Positions 50,385 to 58,413 are shown, numbered from the stretch's first letter. The stretch is DNA of 64,000 bases from Limnohabitans sp. Rim8 (GCF_945901735.1 NZ_CAMDLM010000010.1:46444-110443), one strand, 5' to 3'. Notes: generated from the letters alone by a model not told the origin. Numbers and translations are program-made.

Positions 50385-50747
50385 TCAATCCGCCACGGGT
50401 CGCTGCCCGTTCAAGCGCACCATGCCCAGCACGATGCGGTACAAAAACCAAATGGAAATGGCCACCCAGGCCAGCCAGCCTGGGAAAAACATCAACAACC
50501 ACAAGGGCGCTGTGACCAGGTACAGCAAAGCCGCCCATATCACGGTGCGGATGCGGTAGCTGAAGTGTGTGGCCTCCCAGCCAGGGGCATCGCCCTTTTT
50601 GACCAAATCGATGATCAGCGCCACCACCAGCAAGGCCGGGCCCATCTGCGCGCCCGGAATCATGGCGCTCACCGCCACGATCAGGTGCAAGATGTAGCTG
50701 ACCCAGCTGATGGTGTGGGTGCTGTCGTCGATGGGTTGGTCGTTCAT
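50385..50747 (-). CDS. Small membrane protein, DUF4870-like
   Basis: A 120-residue protein with four predicted membrane segments (ISWVSYILHLIVAVSAMIPG; PALLVVALIIDLV; TVIWAALLYLVTAPLWLLMFF; WLAWVAISIWFLYRIVLGMVRL). Organisation and the terminal YRIVLGMVRLNG segment resemble DUF4870-type proteins. Function unknown. It lies between hisE and hinT, where a gene of this kind is commonly found in Comamonadaceae. Confidence 0.7.
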   Translation of the reverse strand: MNDQPIDDSTHTISWVSYILHLIVAVSAMIPGAQMGPALLVVALIIDLVKKGDAPGWEATHFSYRIRTVIWAALLYLVTAPLWLLMFFPGWLAWVAISIWFLYRIVLGMVRLNGQRPVAD

Positions 50748-50792
50748 GGTTTATTCGCCGAAGCCTGCTGGTTATTTGCCCAAGCGTGCAAT

Positions 50793-51179
50793 TTACTCAC
50801 CCAGGCGCTCGCGCTCTTGCACTTTGCGCAGGGCTTTTTCTTCCAGGCCGCTCAGGCCCTCGCGGCGGGCCAGCTCGTTGACCACGTCGGCAGGCGTCAG
50901 GCCATAGTGTGCCAGCGCGATCATGCTGTGGAACCACAGGTCGGCCACCTCACCCACCAGCTTGGCTTTGTCCCCGCCATGGTCCACGTCTTTGGCCGCC
51001 ATCACGGTCTCGGTGGCTTCTTCGCCAATCTTCTTCAAAAAGGCGTCTGGGCCTTTGTGCAGCAAGCGGGCCACATAGCTTTTTTCGGGGTCGCCGCCGT
51101 TGGCGGGTTTGCGGCTTTCGACCACGGCAGCGAGGCGGTCAAGGATGTCCTGGTTGGTCATAGACTTTGGGGCACTCAC
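50793..51179 (-). CDS. hisE: Phosphoribosyl-ATP pyrophosphatase HisE
   Basis: The second step of histidine synthesis, 128 residues ([53 protein letters not shown]...). The helical MazG-like fold carries Glu metal ligands in [16 protein letters not shown] and [15 protein letters not shown]. It overlaps hisI by four bases. Here hisE and hisI are separate genes, as usual in this group. Confidence 0.95.
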   Translation of the reverse strand: MSAPKSMTNQDILDRLAAVVESRKPANGGDPEKSYVARLLHKGPDAFLKKIGEEATETVMAAKDVDHGGDKAKLVGEVADLWFHSMIALAHYGLTPADVVNELARREGLSGLEEKALRKVQERERLGE

Positions 51180-51565
51180 TTGTAAATGGTTTCAGGGTCC
51201 TTCAGGACCGGGTCCACAGCCTGCCAGCCGTCGGGCTGCAAGCTCTGAAAAAAGCAACTGTGGCGGCCCGTGTGGCAGGCAATGCCCGGCTCGTGCCCCA
51301 GCTGCGTCACTTTGAGCAGCACCACATCGTTGTCGCAATCGATGCGGATGTCGTGCACTGTCTGCACATGGCCCGACTCCTCGCCCTTGAACCACAGCTT
51401 GTTGCGCGAACGGCTGAAATACACCGCCCGCTTGAGTTCGGCCGTCTTTTGCAGCGCCTCACGGTTCATCCAAGCGAACATCATCACGTCGCCAGTGTCT
51501 TTTTCTTGGGCGATGACCGGCACCAGGCCTTTGTCGTCCCATTTGATTTGATCAAGCCAGTTCAT
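51176..51565 (-). CDS. hisI: Phosphoribosyl-AMP cyclohydrolase HisI
   Basis: The third step of histidine synthesis, 129 residues starting [20 protein letters not shown]. It has [42 protein letters not shown], with zinc ligands in [11 protein letters not shown] and [16 protein letters not shown]. In related genomes hisF normally lies directly upstream; here a 3.7-kb island separates them. Confidence 0.95.
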   Translation of the reverse strand: MNWLDQIKWDDKGLVPVIAQEKDTGDVMMFAWMNREALQKTAELKRAVYFSRSRNKLWFKGEESGHVQTVHDIRIDCDNDVVLLKVTQLGHEPGIACHTGRHSCFFQSLQPDGWQAVDPVLKDPETIYK

Positions 51566-51586
51566 AGGGGAGTGATCTTAAGACAT

Positions 51587-51615
51587 TGGGGTGTCAGGAC
51601 TGCAGGGGCACCCCA
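51587..51615 (-). promoter_or_regulatory. Leader hairpin upstream of hisI
   Basis: TGGGGTG and CACCCCA pair perfectly (7 bp) across 15 nt in the predicted untranslated leader, about 20 nt before the hisI start region. No T run follows, so it is not an obvious terminator. Confidence 0.35.
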
Positions 51616-51626
51616 CAGTGCCATGA

Positions 51627-51655
51627 ATAAGAGTGCCATCTTCTCAGAGTGTCTA
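51627..51655 (-). promoter_or_regulatory. Candidate promoter for hisI-hisE
   Basis: On the minus strand TAGACA (51650-51655, 5 of 6) and TCTTAT (51627-51632, 4 of 6) have exactly 17 bases between them. It would supply transcription to hisIE-hinT-tat after the operon was cut by the island. Confidence 0.45.
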
Positions 51656-51776
51656 GCCTCCTCAAAATCCGACGCTTTTCAGTTTGGCGCAATGTCGAAT
51701 AATTTTCATCAACCATTTACAAAAAGCATTTAGATTGGTTGGTGAACTTGACATACGGCGCTTGACCACCCATCAA

Positions 51777-51808
51777 ATTCACCTGATTCACCTGATTCAC
51801 CTCATTCA
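51777..51808. repeat. Tandem 9-bp repeats upstream of phoX
   Basis: ATTCACCTG occurs twice, then ATTCACCTC, then a partial ATTCA, ending about 14 bases before the phoX start codon. It sits in the phoX leader or promoter region. Confidence 0.8.
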
Positions 51809-51821
51809 AGGGACTTAATTT

Positions 51822-53663
51822 ATGTCATACATCACCGATGAACTCCGTGCGGTATCAGGCAATCAGACCAACACCGCAGAAATTCCAGGCCAAATGATGC
51901 ATGAGGTGCTGGCAGATGCTGGCGCTCAACGCAGAACCATTTTGCGTAGTGGCGTCGGTGCAGCATTTGCTGCAGCCCTTAGTGGCTCGGTCTTGCTTCC
52001 CGCCTGGGGCGGAAGCGGCAAGGCAGTAGAAGGAGCGGGTGACCTCTACGCTTTGAGCTTCAAGGGCATTCCAGCGGTGACGGGCAACACGGTCGTGGTT
52101 CCTCAAGGCTACACAAGCTCCGTGTTGTTTTCTGCGGGCGATGCCGTCGTGGCCGACGCCACAGGTTTCACGGGTACTGCCATGGACTCGGGCGCGATGG
52201 AAAAGGTGTCCGGTGGTAACCACGATGGCATGATTCTTTTCCCCCTGCCCGGTGTAGATCCCAATGTGGGCGGCTTGCTGGTCATCAATCACGAAGCACC
52301 TGACTTGTCCATTTTGGAACCCGACGGCTTGGCATTTGGCGTGACCCGGATGAGCTACATCACTAACGCCAACGCGGAAACCCGCAAGCGCCTTTTGTCC
52401 ACAGTGGGCGTGTCGGTGATTGAGGTGGTGCAAAGCGGTGGAAAATGGACGGTCAAAAAGAATTCCAGCTTCAACAAGCGCTTCAGCGGCAACACCACTT
52501 TTGAACTCAGAGGACCGGCCGCTGCAGCAGCAGGCAACTCCGCTATCGGCACGCTCAACAACTGCGCCAGCGGCATGACGCCATGGGGCACTTACCTGAC
52601 CTGCGAAGAAACCACCAAAAACTACATTGACCCCTCACAACCTGTCAACGGCTATGGCTGGGTTTTAGAAATTGACCCGCAAGGCGTTTTCCCAGCCGTC
52701 AAGCGCACGGCTCTGGGCCGCTTCAACCACGAAAACACAGCTTACATGCTGGACAGCGACAACACACTGGCCATTTACATGGGGGATGACTCCACGCCCG
52801 GCTGTGTGTACAAGTTTGTGGCCACCAACAAGTACAACCCCACCAACCGCGATGCCAACAAAGACCTGTTGGACTCCGGAAAGCTCTATGCCGCCAAGTT
52901 CAACGCAGACGGGACGGGCGAATGGCTTGAGCTTTCGCAAGGCGTGAACGGCCTGGTAGCGGGCGCCCAAGACTTGGGTAATGTCACACAACTCGATGTA
53001 GGCGTGACGCCCACAGCGACGACTGTCAACTTTGACACGCAGTCAGATGTGCTGATCGAAACCAAGGCCGCTGCTCGCGTGGCCGGTGCCACCCTGATGG
53101 ACCGTCCCGAGTGGGTGACGGTGGGTCCGGACCGCCGCATTTACTGCACCTTTACCAACAACGGCAACCGCAAAAGGATCGATGCCGCAAATCCGCGAGT
53201 CAGCAACTCGCACGGCCACATCATCCGCTGGACTGAAACCGCCAACAGTGCCAAAGCCATCGCCTTTGTCTGGGAACTCTTCATCCAAGGTGGTGACCCT
53301 CGACTGACAGCAAGCAACCTCCAGGGCAACATCAAAGGGGATGCCTTCTCCAGCCCAGATGGCATCAACGTTGATCCAAAAGGACGCTTGTGGGTGCAAA
53401 CCGACGCTTCAACCAGCTCGACCACGACCAACACTTTCGGCAATAACGCCATGTATTCGGTAGACCCTGTCACGAAAAAATCCACCCGCTTCCTGACCGG
53501 GCCGGACGGCTGCGAGATCACTGGTTTGACTTACACACCAGACCTTAAGACCTTTTTCGTCAACATTCAGCACCCCACCACTTGGCCTGGCACCGTGGCC
53601 GGCCAGGGTAAGTCTTCCACCATAGTGATCCAACGGACTGACGGCAAGGTCATCGGTTCATAA
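51822..53663 (+). CDS. phoX: PhoX-type alkaline phosphatase (DUF839), Tat-exported
   Basis: A 613-residue DUF839/PhoX protein. The N-terminus carries a twin-arginine signal (AQRRTILRSG, R37-R38) followed by a hydrophobic stretch (VGAAFAAALSGSVLLP). Family segments include GGLLVINHEAPD, NCASGMTPWGTYLTCEETT, GRFNHENTAYML and FSSPDGINVDPKGRLWVQTD. PhoX enzymes use iron and calcium and release phosphate from organic esters in the periplasm or outside the cell. It is on the opposite strand to the flanking his genes, in an island between hisF and hisI. Some DUF839 proteins are not phosphatases, so the activity is inferred. Confidence 0.85.
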   Translation: MSYITDELRAVSGNQTNTAEIPGQMMHEVLADAGAQRRTILRSGVGAAFAAALSGSVLLPAWGGSGKAVEGAGDLYALSFKGIPAVTGNTVVVPQGYTSSVLFSAGDAVVADATGFTGTAMDSGAMEKVSGGNHDGMILFPLPGVDPNVGGLLVINHEAPDLSILEPDGLAFGVTRMSYITNANAETRKRLLSTVGVSVIEVVQSGGKWTVKKNSSFNKRFSGNTTFELRGPAAAAAGNSAIGTLNNCASGMTPWGTYLTCEETTKNYIDPSQPVNGYGWVLEIDPQGVFPAVKRTALGRFNHENTAYMLDSDNTLAIYMGDDSTPGCVYKFVATNKYNPTNRDANKDLLDSGKLYAAKFNADGTGEWLELSQGVNGLVAGAQDLGNVTQLDVGVTPTATTVNFDTQSDVLIETKAAARVAGATLMDRPEWVTVGPDRRIYCTFTNNGNRKRIDAANPRVSNSHGHIIRWTETANSAKAIAFVWELFIQGGDPRLTASNLQGNIKGDAFSSPDGINVDPKGRLWVQTDASTSSTTTNTFGNNAMYSVDPVTKKSTRFLTGPDGCEITGLTYTPDLKTFFVNIQHPTTWPGTVAGQGKSSTIVIQRTDGKVIGS

Positions 53664-53680
53664 AAATAGCGCTGGTCGCT

Positions 53681-53703
53681 CCGCTTGAGCTAGGGGGTTA
53701 GGA
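53681..53703 (-). mobile_element. Truncated attC-like site after the methyltransferase gene
   Basis: Reading the minus strand, TCCTAAC (53697-53703, near RYYYAAC) begins 1 nt after the methyltransferase stop. Seven bases later comes CTCAAGCGG (53681-53689), like the R''-L'' half of an integron attC. No GTTRRRY partner follows before the phoX 3' end, so the second half seems lost. Confidence 0.5.
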
Positions 53704-53704
53704 G

Positions 53705-54484
53705 TCAGCGCGCGCATTGGATATACGCATAGTCGCCAAGCTCTGTGGCGTATGTAGCTGCAATGCTCGGAAAGGCGCCGCTCTTGATGTCGGCGCTAAG
53801 CTGAGCTAATCCGGTCTGAACTTCAGATTCACAAGAGAGTCGCGCAAAAGAACTGATGTTAGCCCGGACAGTCGGATCCAGGTAAAGGCTCGCGCGATGC
53901 TTCCCTGAATAAAAAAATAGATCCTGAAGCTCGTTGGTAACAAAAAACGGTTCGACAGTCACTGACTTGAAGCCCGCCTCCAGTAAAGCTTCAGTTATCT
54001 TCGTTTCTGTCGGCATGTTCGCGATGGACCGCGCCATCATCTCCGGAAAATAGTGGCGCAACCAGTAGTGCTGCATTTGTTCGGCAAGACCCGTAAAGAG
54101 GACGAACTTTCCGCCCCGCAGGGTTCTGTAGACCTCGGCGAAAGGCCTTCTCAGATCAGAGAAGTGGTGGATGGCAAGAGTGCAGATGGCACCGTCGAAG
54201 TACCCGTCGGGGAAAGGAAGAGCGTCCGCGCTGGATTGAATCCAGGACACGGAGTTGTCCTTATCTCTTGCTTGCGTGAGCATGACGGCCGATACATCAA
54301 TCGCGCTCCACTGTCCGCCGAGACCGCTTAGGGCGACCGTGTAATTGCCGGTCCCGCATGCAAGGTCCAAGTAGGCGCGTGAAGGTAGGAGACCTAGACT
54401 CTGCGAGAGTGCCTGAACGATTGCAGGGTCAGCTTGACGCGACTTGGTGTACGTCGTGCCGATGGAGTCATAGAGTGCTTGCAT
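53705..54484 (-). CDS. Class I SAM-dependent methyltransferase, probable gene cassette
   Basis: A 259-residue methyltransferase starting MQALYDSIGTTYTKSRQADP. SAM motif I is YLDLACGTGNYTVALSG (about residues 38-54); motif II region is WSAIDVSAVMLTQARDK, and motif III/IV region ALPFPDGYFDGAICTLAIHHF. The C-terminal ~100 residues are not recognised, so the substrate is unknown. Base composition is visibly less GC-biased than the flanking his genes. It has attC-like sequence on both sides (16 nt before the ATG, 1 nt after the stop), as expected of an integron cassette gene. Confidence 0.85.
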   Translation of the reverse strand: MQALYDSIGTTYTKSRQADPAIVQALSQSLGLLPSRAYLDLACGTGNYTVALSGLGGQWSAIDVSAVMLTQARDKDNSVSWIQSSADALPFPDGYFDGAICTLAIHHFSDLRRPFAEVYRTLRGGKFVLFTGLAEQMQHYWLRHYFPEMMARSIANMPTETKITEALLEAGFKSVTVEPFFVTNELQDLFFYSGKHRASLYLDPTVRANISSFARLSCESEVQTGLAQLSADIKSGAFPSIAATYATELGDYAYIQCAR

Positions 54485-54500
54485 CTGAAGCCTAAGGTTT

Positions 54501-54601
54501 GGGATAACCAGACCGTTTCGGCATAGGGCTAAAGGCCCAGAATGAAATAGAGGGCCTTCAGTCGCATGCCGCAATGGTTCCTGCTGGGCATATGGTTAGG
54601 T
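54501..54601 (-). mobile_element. Putative integron attC site between the MOSC pseudogene and the methyltransferase
   Basis: On the minus strand the site opens with ACCTAAC (54595-54601, an exact RYYYAAC) and closes with GTTATCC (54501-54507, a degenerate GTTRRRY). Nested perfect arms fold it back: TAACCA with TGGTTA, CGGCAT with ATGCCG (54519-54524/54566-54571), and AAGGCCC with GGGCCTT (54532-54538/54552-54558). The 101-bp length is within the attC range. It begins 6 nt after the MOSC stop and ends 16 nt before the next ATG. Confidence 0.55.
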
Positions 54602-54607
54602 TGCACT

Positions 54608-55145
54608 CTAGACTGGCTGTAACGGGACGTGTATTTCCGGTGTCGAAATGATTTCAATTTTGCCCCCTGGAAACACGACGCCTGATTCGAGTGCAACGGC
54701 CATTACACCTGCTTTGCGAATCAATGCTCCATCGGCCGATCGGTCCAGCACTGCGGCCAACAAGCCGGGCATGAACCCTTCAATTTGGCTGCATGGATTG
54801 CGAAGACCCGTTATTTTCAGTACTGCGTCTGATCCAATGCGCAGCAGCGTTCAGGCTGACAGATTTAGAAGCGGCAGCCCTGTTGTCGTGATGTTTTCTC
54901 CCATCTGACCAGAACGGACAGGTAGCCCTCGAAGTTGAAGCTTATCAAGCAATTCCTGATGAATCAGGTGAACTTGGCGAAGGTTGGGTTGGGTCTTTGG
55001 CGACACGTGACCGGTGTTGAACTGTTACCCCGGAATGTGCGTCCCCTTCCACCCCTTGGCCTGCCACAATAGAAATGGAAGCAAGCGTGTCCTTCGAAAA
55101 CGCATGTGTGTTTTTGGAGTGAACAGAGATGACGAGAGCAGCCAT
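54608..55145 (-). pseudogene. Broken MOSC-domain gene, probable gene cassette
   Basis: The minus strand encodes a MOSC domain in two frames. Residues 1-55 (VSVHSKNTHAFSKDTLASIS; GVEGDAHSGVTVQHRSRVAKDPTQP) continue in another frame as NLRQVHLIHQELLDKLQL, GQMGENITTTGLPLLNLS and ITGLRNPCSQIEGFMPG with the conserved cysteine. The shift lies at (TTGGG)2, 54984-54993. Restoring a third 5-bp unit rejoins the frames exactly. An in-frame TGA at 54851-54853 is a second lesion. The intact gene would have had about 180 codons. MOSC proteins handle sulfur carried to or from molybdenum cofactor. Confidence 0.85.
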
Positions 55146-55157
55146 GTTGGTTGTGCA

Positions 55158-55177
55158 GCCTAACTAGTGTGAACCGC
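55158..55177 (-). mobile_element. Integron-type core (R'-L' half site) upstream of the MOSC pseudogene
   Basis: The minus strand reads GCGGTTCA-CACTA-GTTAGGC: an L'-like octamer, a 5-nt spacer and an exact GTTRRRY core. The core ends 12 nt before the MOSC start codon, where a cassette boundary should lie. No clear matching 5' half is seen toward hisF; the 110 bases beyond it (55178-55288) hold no gene that I can see. Confidence 0.55.
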
Positions 55178-55288
55178 AAAGCTCACAAGATACATCCGAG
55201 CAAAGACGATCCTTGAAATCCACACGTTTGCTCAATCATGTGCGGGAGCGGTTTCGATATTTTCTAACGTCATCGATTGATCAGTACG

Positions 55289-56089
55289 TCACAACCGGAC
55301 CTGAATGCCACGTTCGCGCATCCGCTCTTTGGCCTGCTGCACCGTGTATTCACCGTAATGAAAGATGCTCGCCGCCAGCACAGCATCAGCCCCGCCGATG
55401 CTCACGCCGTCGGCCAGATGGTCCAGATTACCCACGCCGCCAGACGCAATCACGGGCACGCTGACCGCGTCGCTGACGGCACGGGTCAGTTCTAAGTCAA
55501 AGCCGCTTTTGGTGCCGTCGCGGTCCATGCTGGTCAGCAAAATTTCGCCTGCGCCGTGCTCGGCCATCTGCTGGGCCCAGGCCACGGCGTCCAGACCCAC
55601 GTTTTTGCGACCGCCGTGGCTGTACACGTCCCAGCCGGGGCCTAGGGCTAAACCGTGAGTGCCGATGCGCTGCTCGTCGTCAAGCGTGCGTCTCTTGGCG
55701 TCGATGGCCACCACGATGCACTGCGCGCCGTATTTGGCCGAGGCGTCGCGGATGACTTGCGGGTTGGCAATGGCCGCCGAGTTGAAGCTGGTTTTGTCGG
55801 CCCCAGCGTTGAGCAAGCGGCGCACGTCTTCGACGGTGCGCACGCCACCACCCACGGTGAGCGGAATAAAGACTTGGCTGGCCACGGCTTCGATGATGTG
55901 CAGGATCACGTCGCGGCCATCGCTGGTGGCGGTGATGTCCAAGAAGGTCAATTCGTCGGCGCCTTGCTCGTTGTAGCGCGCAGCAATTTCGACCGGGTCG
56001 CCGGCATCGCGCAGCTCGACAAAGTTGACGCCTTTGACGACGCGGCCGCCGGTCACGTCAAGGCAGGGAATGATGCGTTTGGCCAGCAT
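55289..56089 (-). CDS. hisF: Imidazole glycerol phosphate synthase cyclase subunit HisF
   Basis: A TIM-barrel enzyme of 266 residues that, with HisH, makes imidazole glycerol phosphate and AICAR. It begins [23 protein letters not shown]; the catalytic aspartates are in PCLDV and [14 protein letters not shown]. Further landmarks are [22 protein letters not shown] and [13 protein letters not shown]. It is the last his gene before the island; the expected downstream hisI lies 3.7 kb away. Confidence 0.96.
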   Translation of the reverse strand: MLAKRIIPCLDVTGGRVVKGVNFVELRDAGDPVEIAARYNEQGADELTFLDITATSDGRDVILHIIEAVASQVFIPLTVGGGVRTVEDVRRLLNAGADKTSFNSAAIANPQVIRDASAKYGAQCIVVAIDAKRRTLDDEQRIGTHGLALGPGWDVYSHGGRKNVGLDAVAWAQQMAEHGAGEILLTSMDRDGTKSGFDLELTRAVSDAVSVPVIASGGVGNLDHLADGVSIGGADAVLAASIFHYGEYTVQQAKERMRERGIQVRL

Positions 56090-56106
56090 GGGGGGCTCTT
56101 TTCAAT

Positions 56107-56964
56107 TCAAGGGGTTGGCACGGTCAGCTGCTGCCAGCCTTCCCATCGCTCGCCCGCAGGCAAGGTGATGGGCTCATAGACCTGGGCAGCTTCGACGCAG
56201 ATCATGTGTCGCCAGCCGTCTTCGGGCATGTCGGCCAAGCGTTGGCACAGGGCTTGTGCGGGGTTCCAGACAACGGTGTTGGCCCAGCTGTCGCTTTGTT
56301 GGATGTAAAGGTGTTCGTTCAGGCGCAGCGCTTGCTTGCTGGCCGCATACACGCGGTCAAACTCGGCCGCAAACTGCAGCGTTTCAGCGGCGCTGGCGTG
56401 GGTGTTGGCCACAGCATCCCATTCGGCTTGGCCGCCCAAGCCCTGCAGCGTGGCCTGCGTCACATCGGGCACGGCCAAATAGGTGTGCAAAGCACCCGAG
56501 AAAGCCAGCGGCTGGGTGTCGGCGTTGTGTACGTTCAGACTGATGCGCAGCGCGCCGGGGCGCAGGGTGATGTGCAGTTGCAATGCAAAAGCCTGTGGCC
56601 ACCATTCGCGGCTGTGCGCGTTGTCTTGCAGATGCAGGCAAAGCTGGACGCAGTCGGCCGACAGCTCGGGTGCAGCGGCCTGCCAAGGCAGGTTGCGGGC
56701 AAAGCCGTGTTTGGGCAGGCGCTCGGCCATGGGGCCGCGTTGGTTGAACTGCGGAAAGCACACTGGCACACCGCCGCGAATAGCAGCCTGGCCGTCCATG
56801 GTGCTTTTGGGGCTGAGGTACAGGCGCTCTTGGCCGCCCGACACCCAAGACAGCACCTGCGCGCCGTGCAGCGTGACCCGCAGCGTGTCGCCCTGGGGCA
56901 AGGCCAGCTCGACGGCGGGCAGGCCCGCGAAGGTGGTCTCGCGGCCCGTGGCCTGCGCAGTCAT
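56107..56964 (-). CDS. D-hexose-6-phosphate mutarotase (YeaD-like aldose-1-epimerase family)
   Basis: A 285-residue galactose-mutarotase-fold protein of the YeaD type. It includes LPAVELALPQGDTLRVTLHGAQVLSW, SPKSTMDGQAAIRGGVPVCFPQF, PKHGFARNLPW (catalytic His), SGALHTYLAVPD and the active-site region VVWNPAQALCQRLADMPEDGWRHMICVE. It interconverts sugar-phosphate anomers. It lies tightly between hisA (5 nt) and hisF (17 nt), so it is co-transcribed with histidine genes, although no role in that pathway is known. I start at MTAQATGRETTFAG. Confidence 0.88.
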   Translation of the reverse strand: MTAQATGRETTFAGLPAVELALPQGDTLRVTLHGAQVLSWVSGGQERLYLSPKSTMDGQAAIRGGVPVCFPQFNQRGPMAERLPKHGFARNLPWQAAAPELSADCVQLCLHLQDNAHSREWWPQAFALQLHITLRPGALRISLNVHNADTQPLAFSGALHTYLAVPDVTQATLQGLGGQAEWDAVANTHASAAETLQFAAEFDRVYAASKQALRLNEHLYIQQSDSWANTVVWNPAQALCQRLADMPEDGWRHMICVEAAQVYEPITLPAGERWEGWQQLTVPTP

Positions 56965-56969
56965 GGGGT

Positions 56970-57710
56970 TCAACCGTTGAGTTCGTCGGCGCGTTGCTGC
57001 GCCAGCGCGAAGTCGAGGTCGCCAGAATAAACCGCACGGCCACAGATCACGCCTTCCACGCCTTCGCCCTCCACCGCGCACAGCTGCTCGATGTCGGCCA
57101 TGTTGGACAGGCCGCCCGAGGCGATCACGGGGATGGTGAGGGCTTGGGCCAGCTTGACGGTGGCGTCGATGTTGATGCCGCTCAGCATGCCGTCGCGGCC
57201 GATGTCGGTGTAGATGATGGACTCGACGCCCCAGTCTTCGAACTTCTTGGCCAGATCGACCACTTCGTGGCCGGTCAGCTTGCTCCAGCCGTCGGTGGCC
57301 ACTTTGCCGTCTTTGGCGTCCAGGCCCACGATGATGTGGCCGCCAAAGGCGGTGCAGGCGTCTTTCAAAAAGCCGGGGTTCTTGACGGCGGCGGTGCCGA
57401 TGATGACGTAACGCAAGCCGCTGTCGATGTATTTTTCAATCGTGTCCAGATCGCGGATACCGCCGCCCAGCTGCACCGGGATGTCGTCGCCCACCGCCTT
57501 GAGGATGGACTTGATGGCACCGAAGTTTTGCGGCTTGCCGGCGAAGGCGCCGTTCAGATCCACCAAGTGCAAGCGGCGTGCGCCTTTTTCGAGCCAGGTG
57601 CGGGCCATGGCTGCGGGGTCTTCCCCAAAGGTGGTGGCTTGGTCCATATCGCCCTGTTTGAGGCGAACGCAGTGGCCGTCTTTGAGGTCAATGGCGGGGA
57701 TCAGAATCAT
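56970..57710 (-). CDS. hisA: Phosphoribosylformimino-AICAR ribotide isomerase HisA
   Basis: A 246-residue TIM barrel that isomerises ProFAR. It begins [22 protein letters not shown] with the catalytic Asp in PAIDL. The second catalytic Asp is in [13 protein letters not shown], and the phosphate-binding segments are [13 protein letters not shown] and [13 protein letters not shown]. Follows hisH by 45 nt. Confidence 0.96.
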   Translation of the reverse strand: MILIPAIDLKDGHCVRLKQGDMDQATTFGEDPAAMARTWLEKGARRLHLVDLNGAFAGKPQNFGAIKSILKAVGDDIPVQLGGGIRDLDTIEKYIDSGLRYVIIGTAAVKNPGFLKDACTAFGGHIIVGLDAKDGKVATDGWSKLTGHEVVDLAKKFEDWGVESIIYTDIGRDGMLSGINIDATVKLAQALTIPVIASGGLSNMADIEQLCAVEGEGVEGVICGRAVYSGDLDFALAQQRADELNG

Positions 57711-57755
57711 GGCGAGTTAAATGCAGGTGAAGGAAAAAACGGCCCTGAAAACCAC

Positions 57756-58412
57756 TCAAGGCTGCCAGTGGAGGAAATTGCGGAACAAGGCCAGGCCTTG
57801 GGCCGCGCTTTTTTCGGGGTGAAACTGGGTGGCAAAAATATTGTCACGGGCAATGGCACACGCAAAACGGCCACCGTAATCGGTTTCGGCCGCAGCGTGC
57901 GCCGGGTTGGCAACCTGGGTGTAGAAGCTGTGCACAAAATAATACCAGCTGCCGTCGTCAAGGCCCTGCCACAGCGGGTGGGCAGGTGAGGCTTGCCAGA
58001 CTTGGTTCCAACCCATTTGCGGCACTTTGTAGCGGGTGCCATCGGGCTGGATTTGCCCCGCCAGATCGAACTTAACGACGCGGCCAGGGATCAAGCCGAG
58101 GCCCGGCGTGTTGCCTTCGTCGCTGTGGTCCAGCAGCATCTGCATGCCCACGCACACGCCAAACAGGGGTTTGCTGGCAGCAGCTTCAAGCACAGCGTCC
58201 AGCAGGCCCGACTCGCGCAGCTCGCGCATGCAGTCGGGCATGGCGCCCTGCCCTGGCAAGACCACGCGGTGCGCGTTGCGCACGACTTGCGGGTCAGAGG
58301 TCACGGTGACCTCGGCATGGTCCACGCTGGAGGCCGCATGCATCACCGCCTGCGCCACACTGCGCAGGTTGCCCATGCCGTAGTCGACCACGGCAACGCG
58401 GTTCACGCTCAT
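57756..58412 (-). CDS. hisH: Imidazole glycerol phosphate synthase glutaminase subunit HisH
   Basis: A class I glutamine amidotransferase of 218 residues that supplies ammonia to HisF. It begins [23 protein letters not shown]. The nucleophile is the Cys in [14 protein letters not shown], and the His-Glu pair is in [14 protein letters not shown]. It abuts hisB with a 1-nt gap. Confidence 0.96.
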   Translation of the reverse strand: MSVNRVAVVDYGMGNLRSVAQAVMHAASSVDHAEVTVTSDPQVVRNAHRVVLPGQGAMPDCMRELRESGLLDAVLEAAASKPLFGVCVGMQMLLDHSDEGNTPGLGLIPGRVVKFDLAGQIQPDGTRYKVPQMGWNQVWQASPAHPLWQGLDDGSWYYFVHSFYTQVANPAHAAAETDYGGRFACAIARDNIFATQFHPEKSAAQGLALFRNFLHWQP

Positions 58413-58413
58413 G

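Noticed and set aside
51700..51770. Pho box upstream of phoX
   Set aside because: The best alignment (TTTTCAT-CAAC-CATTTAC) matches 9 of 14 half-site positions with a poor spacer, too weak to list as a site.
54501..54601. Palindrome before the methyltransferase read as an ordinary transcription terminator
   Set aside because: It lacks a T run on either strand and is far longer and more interrupted than an intrinsic terminator; core sequences at both ends favour an attC-like site.
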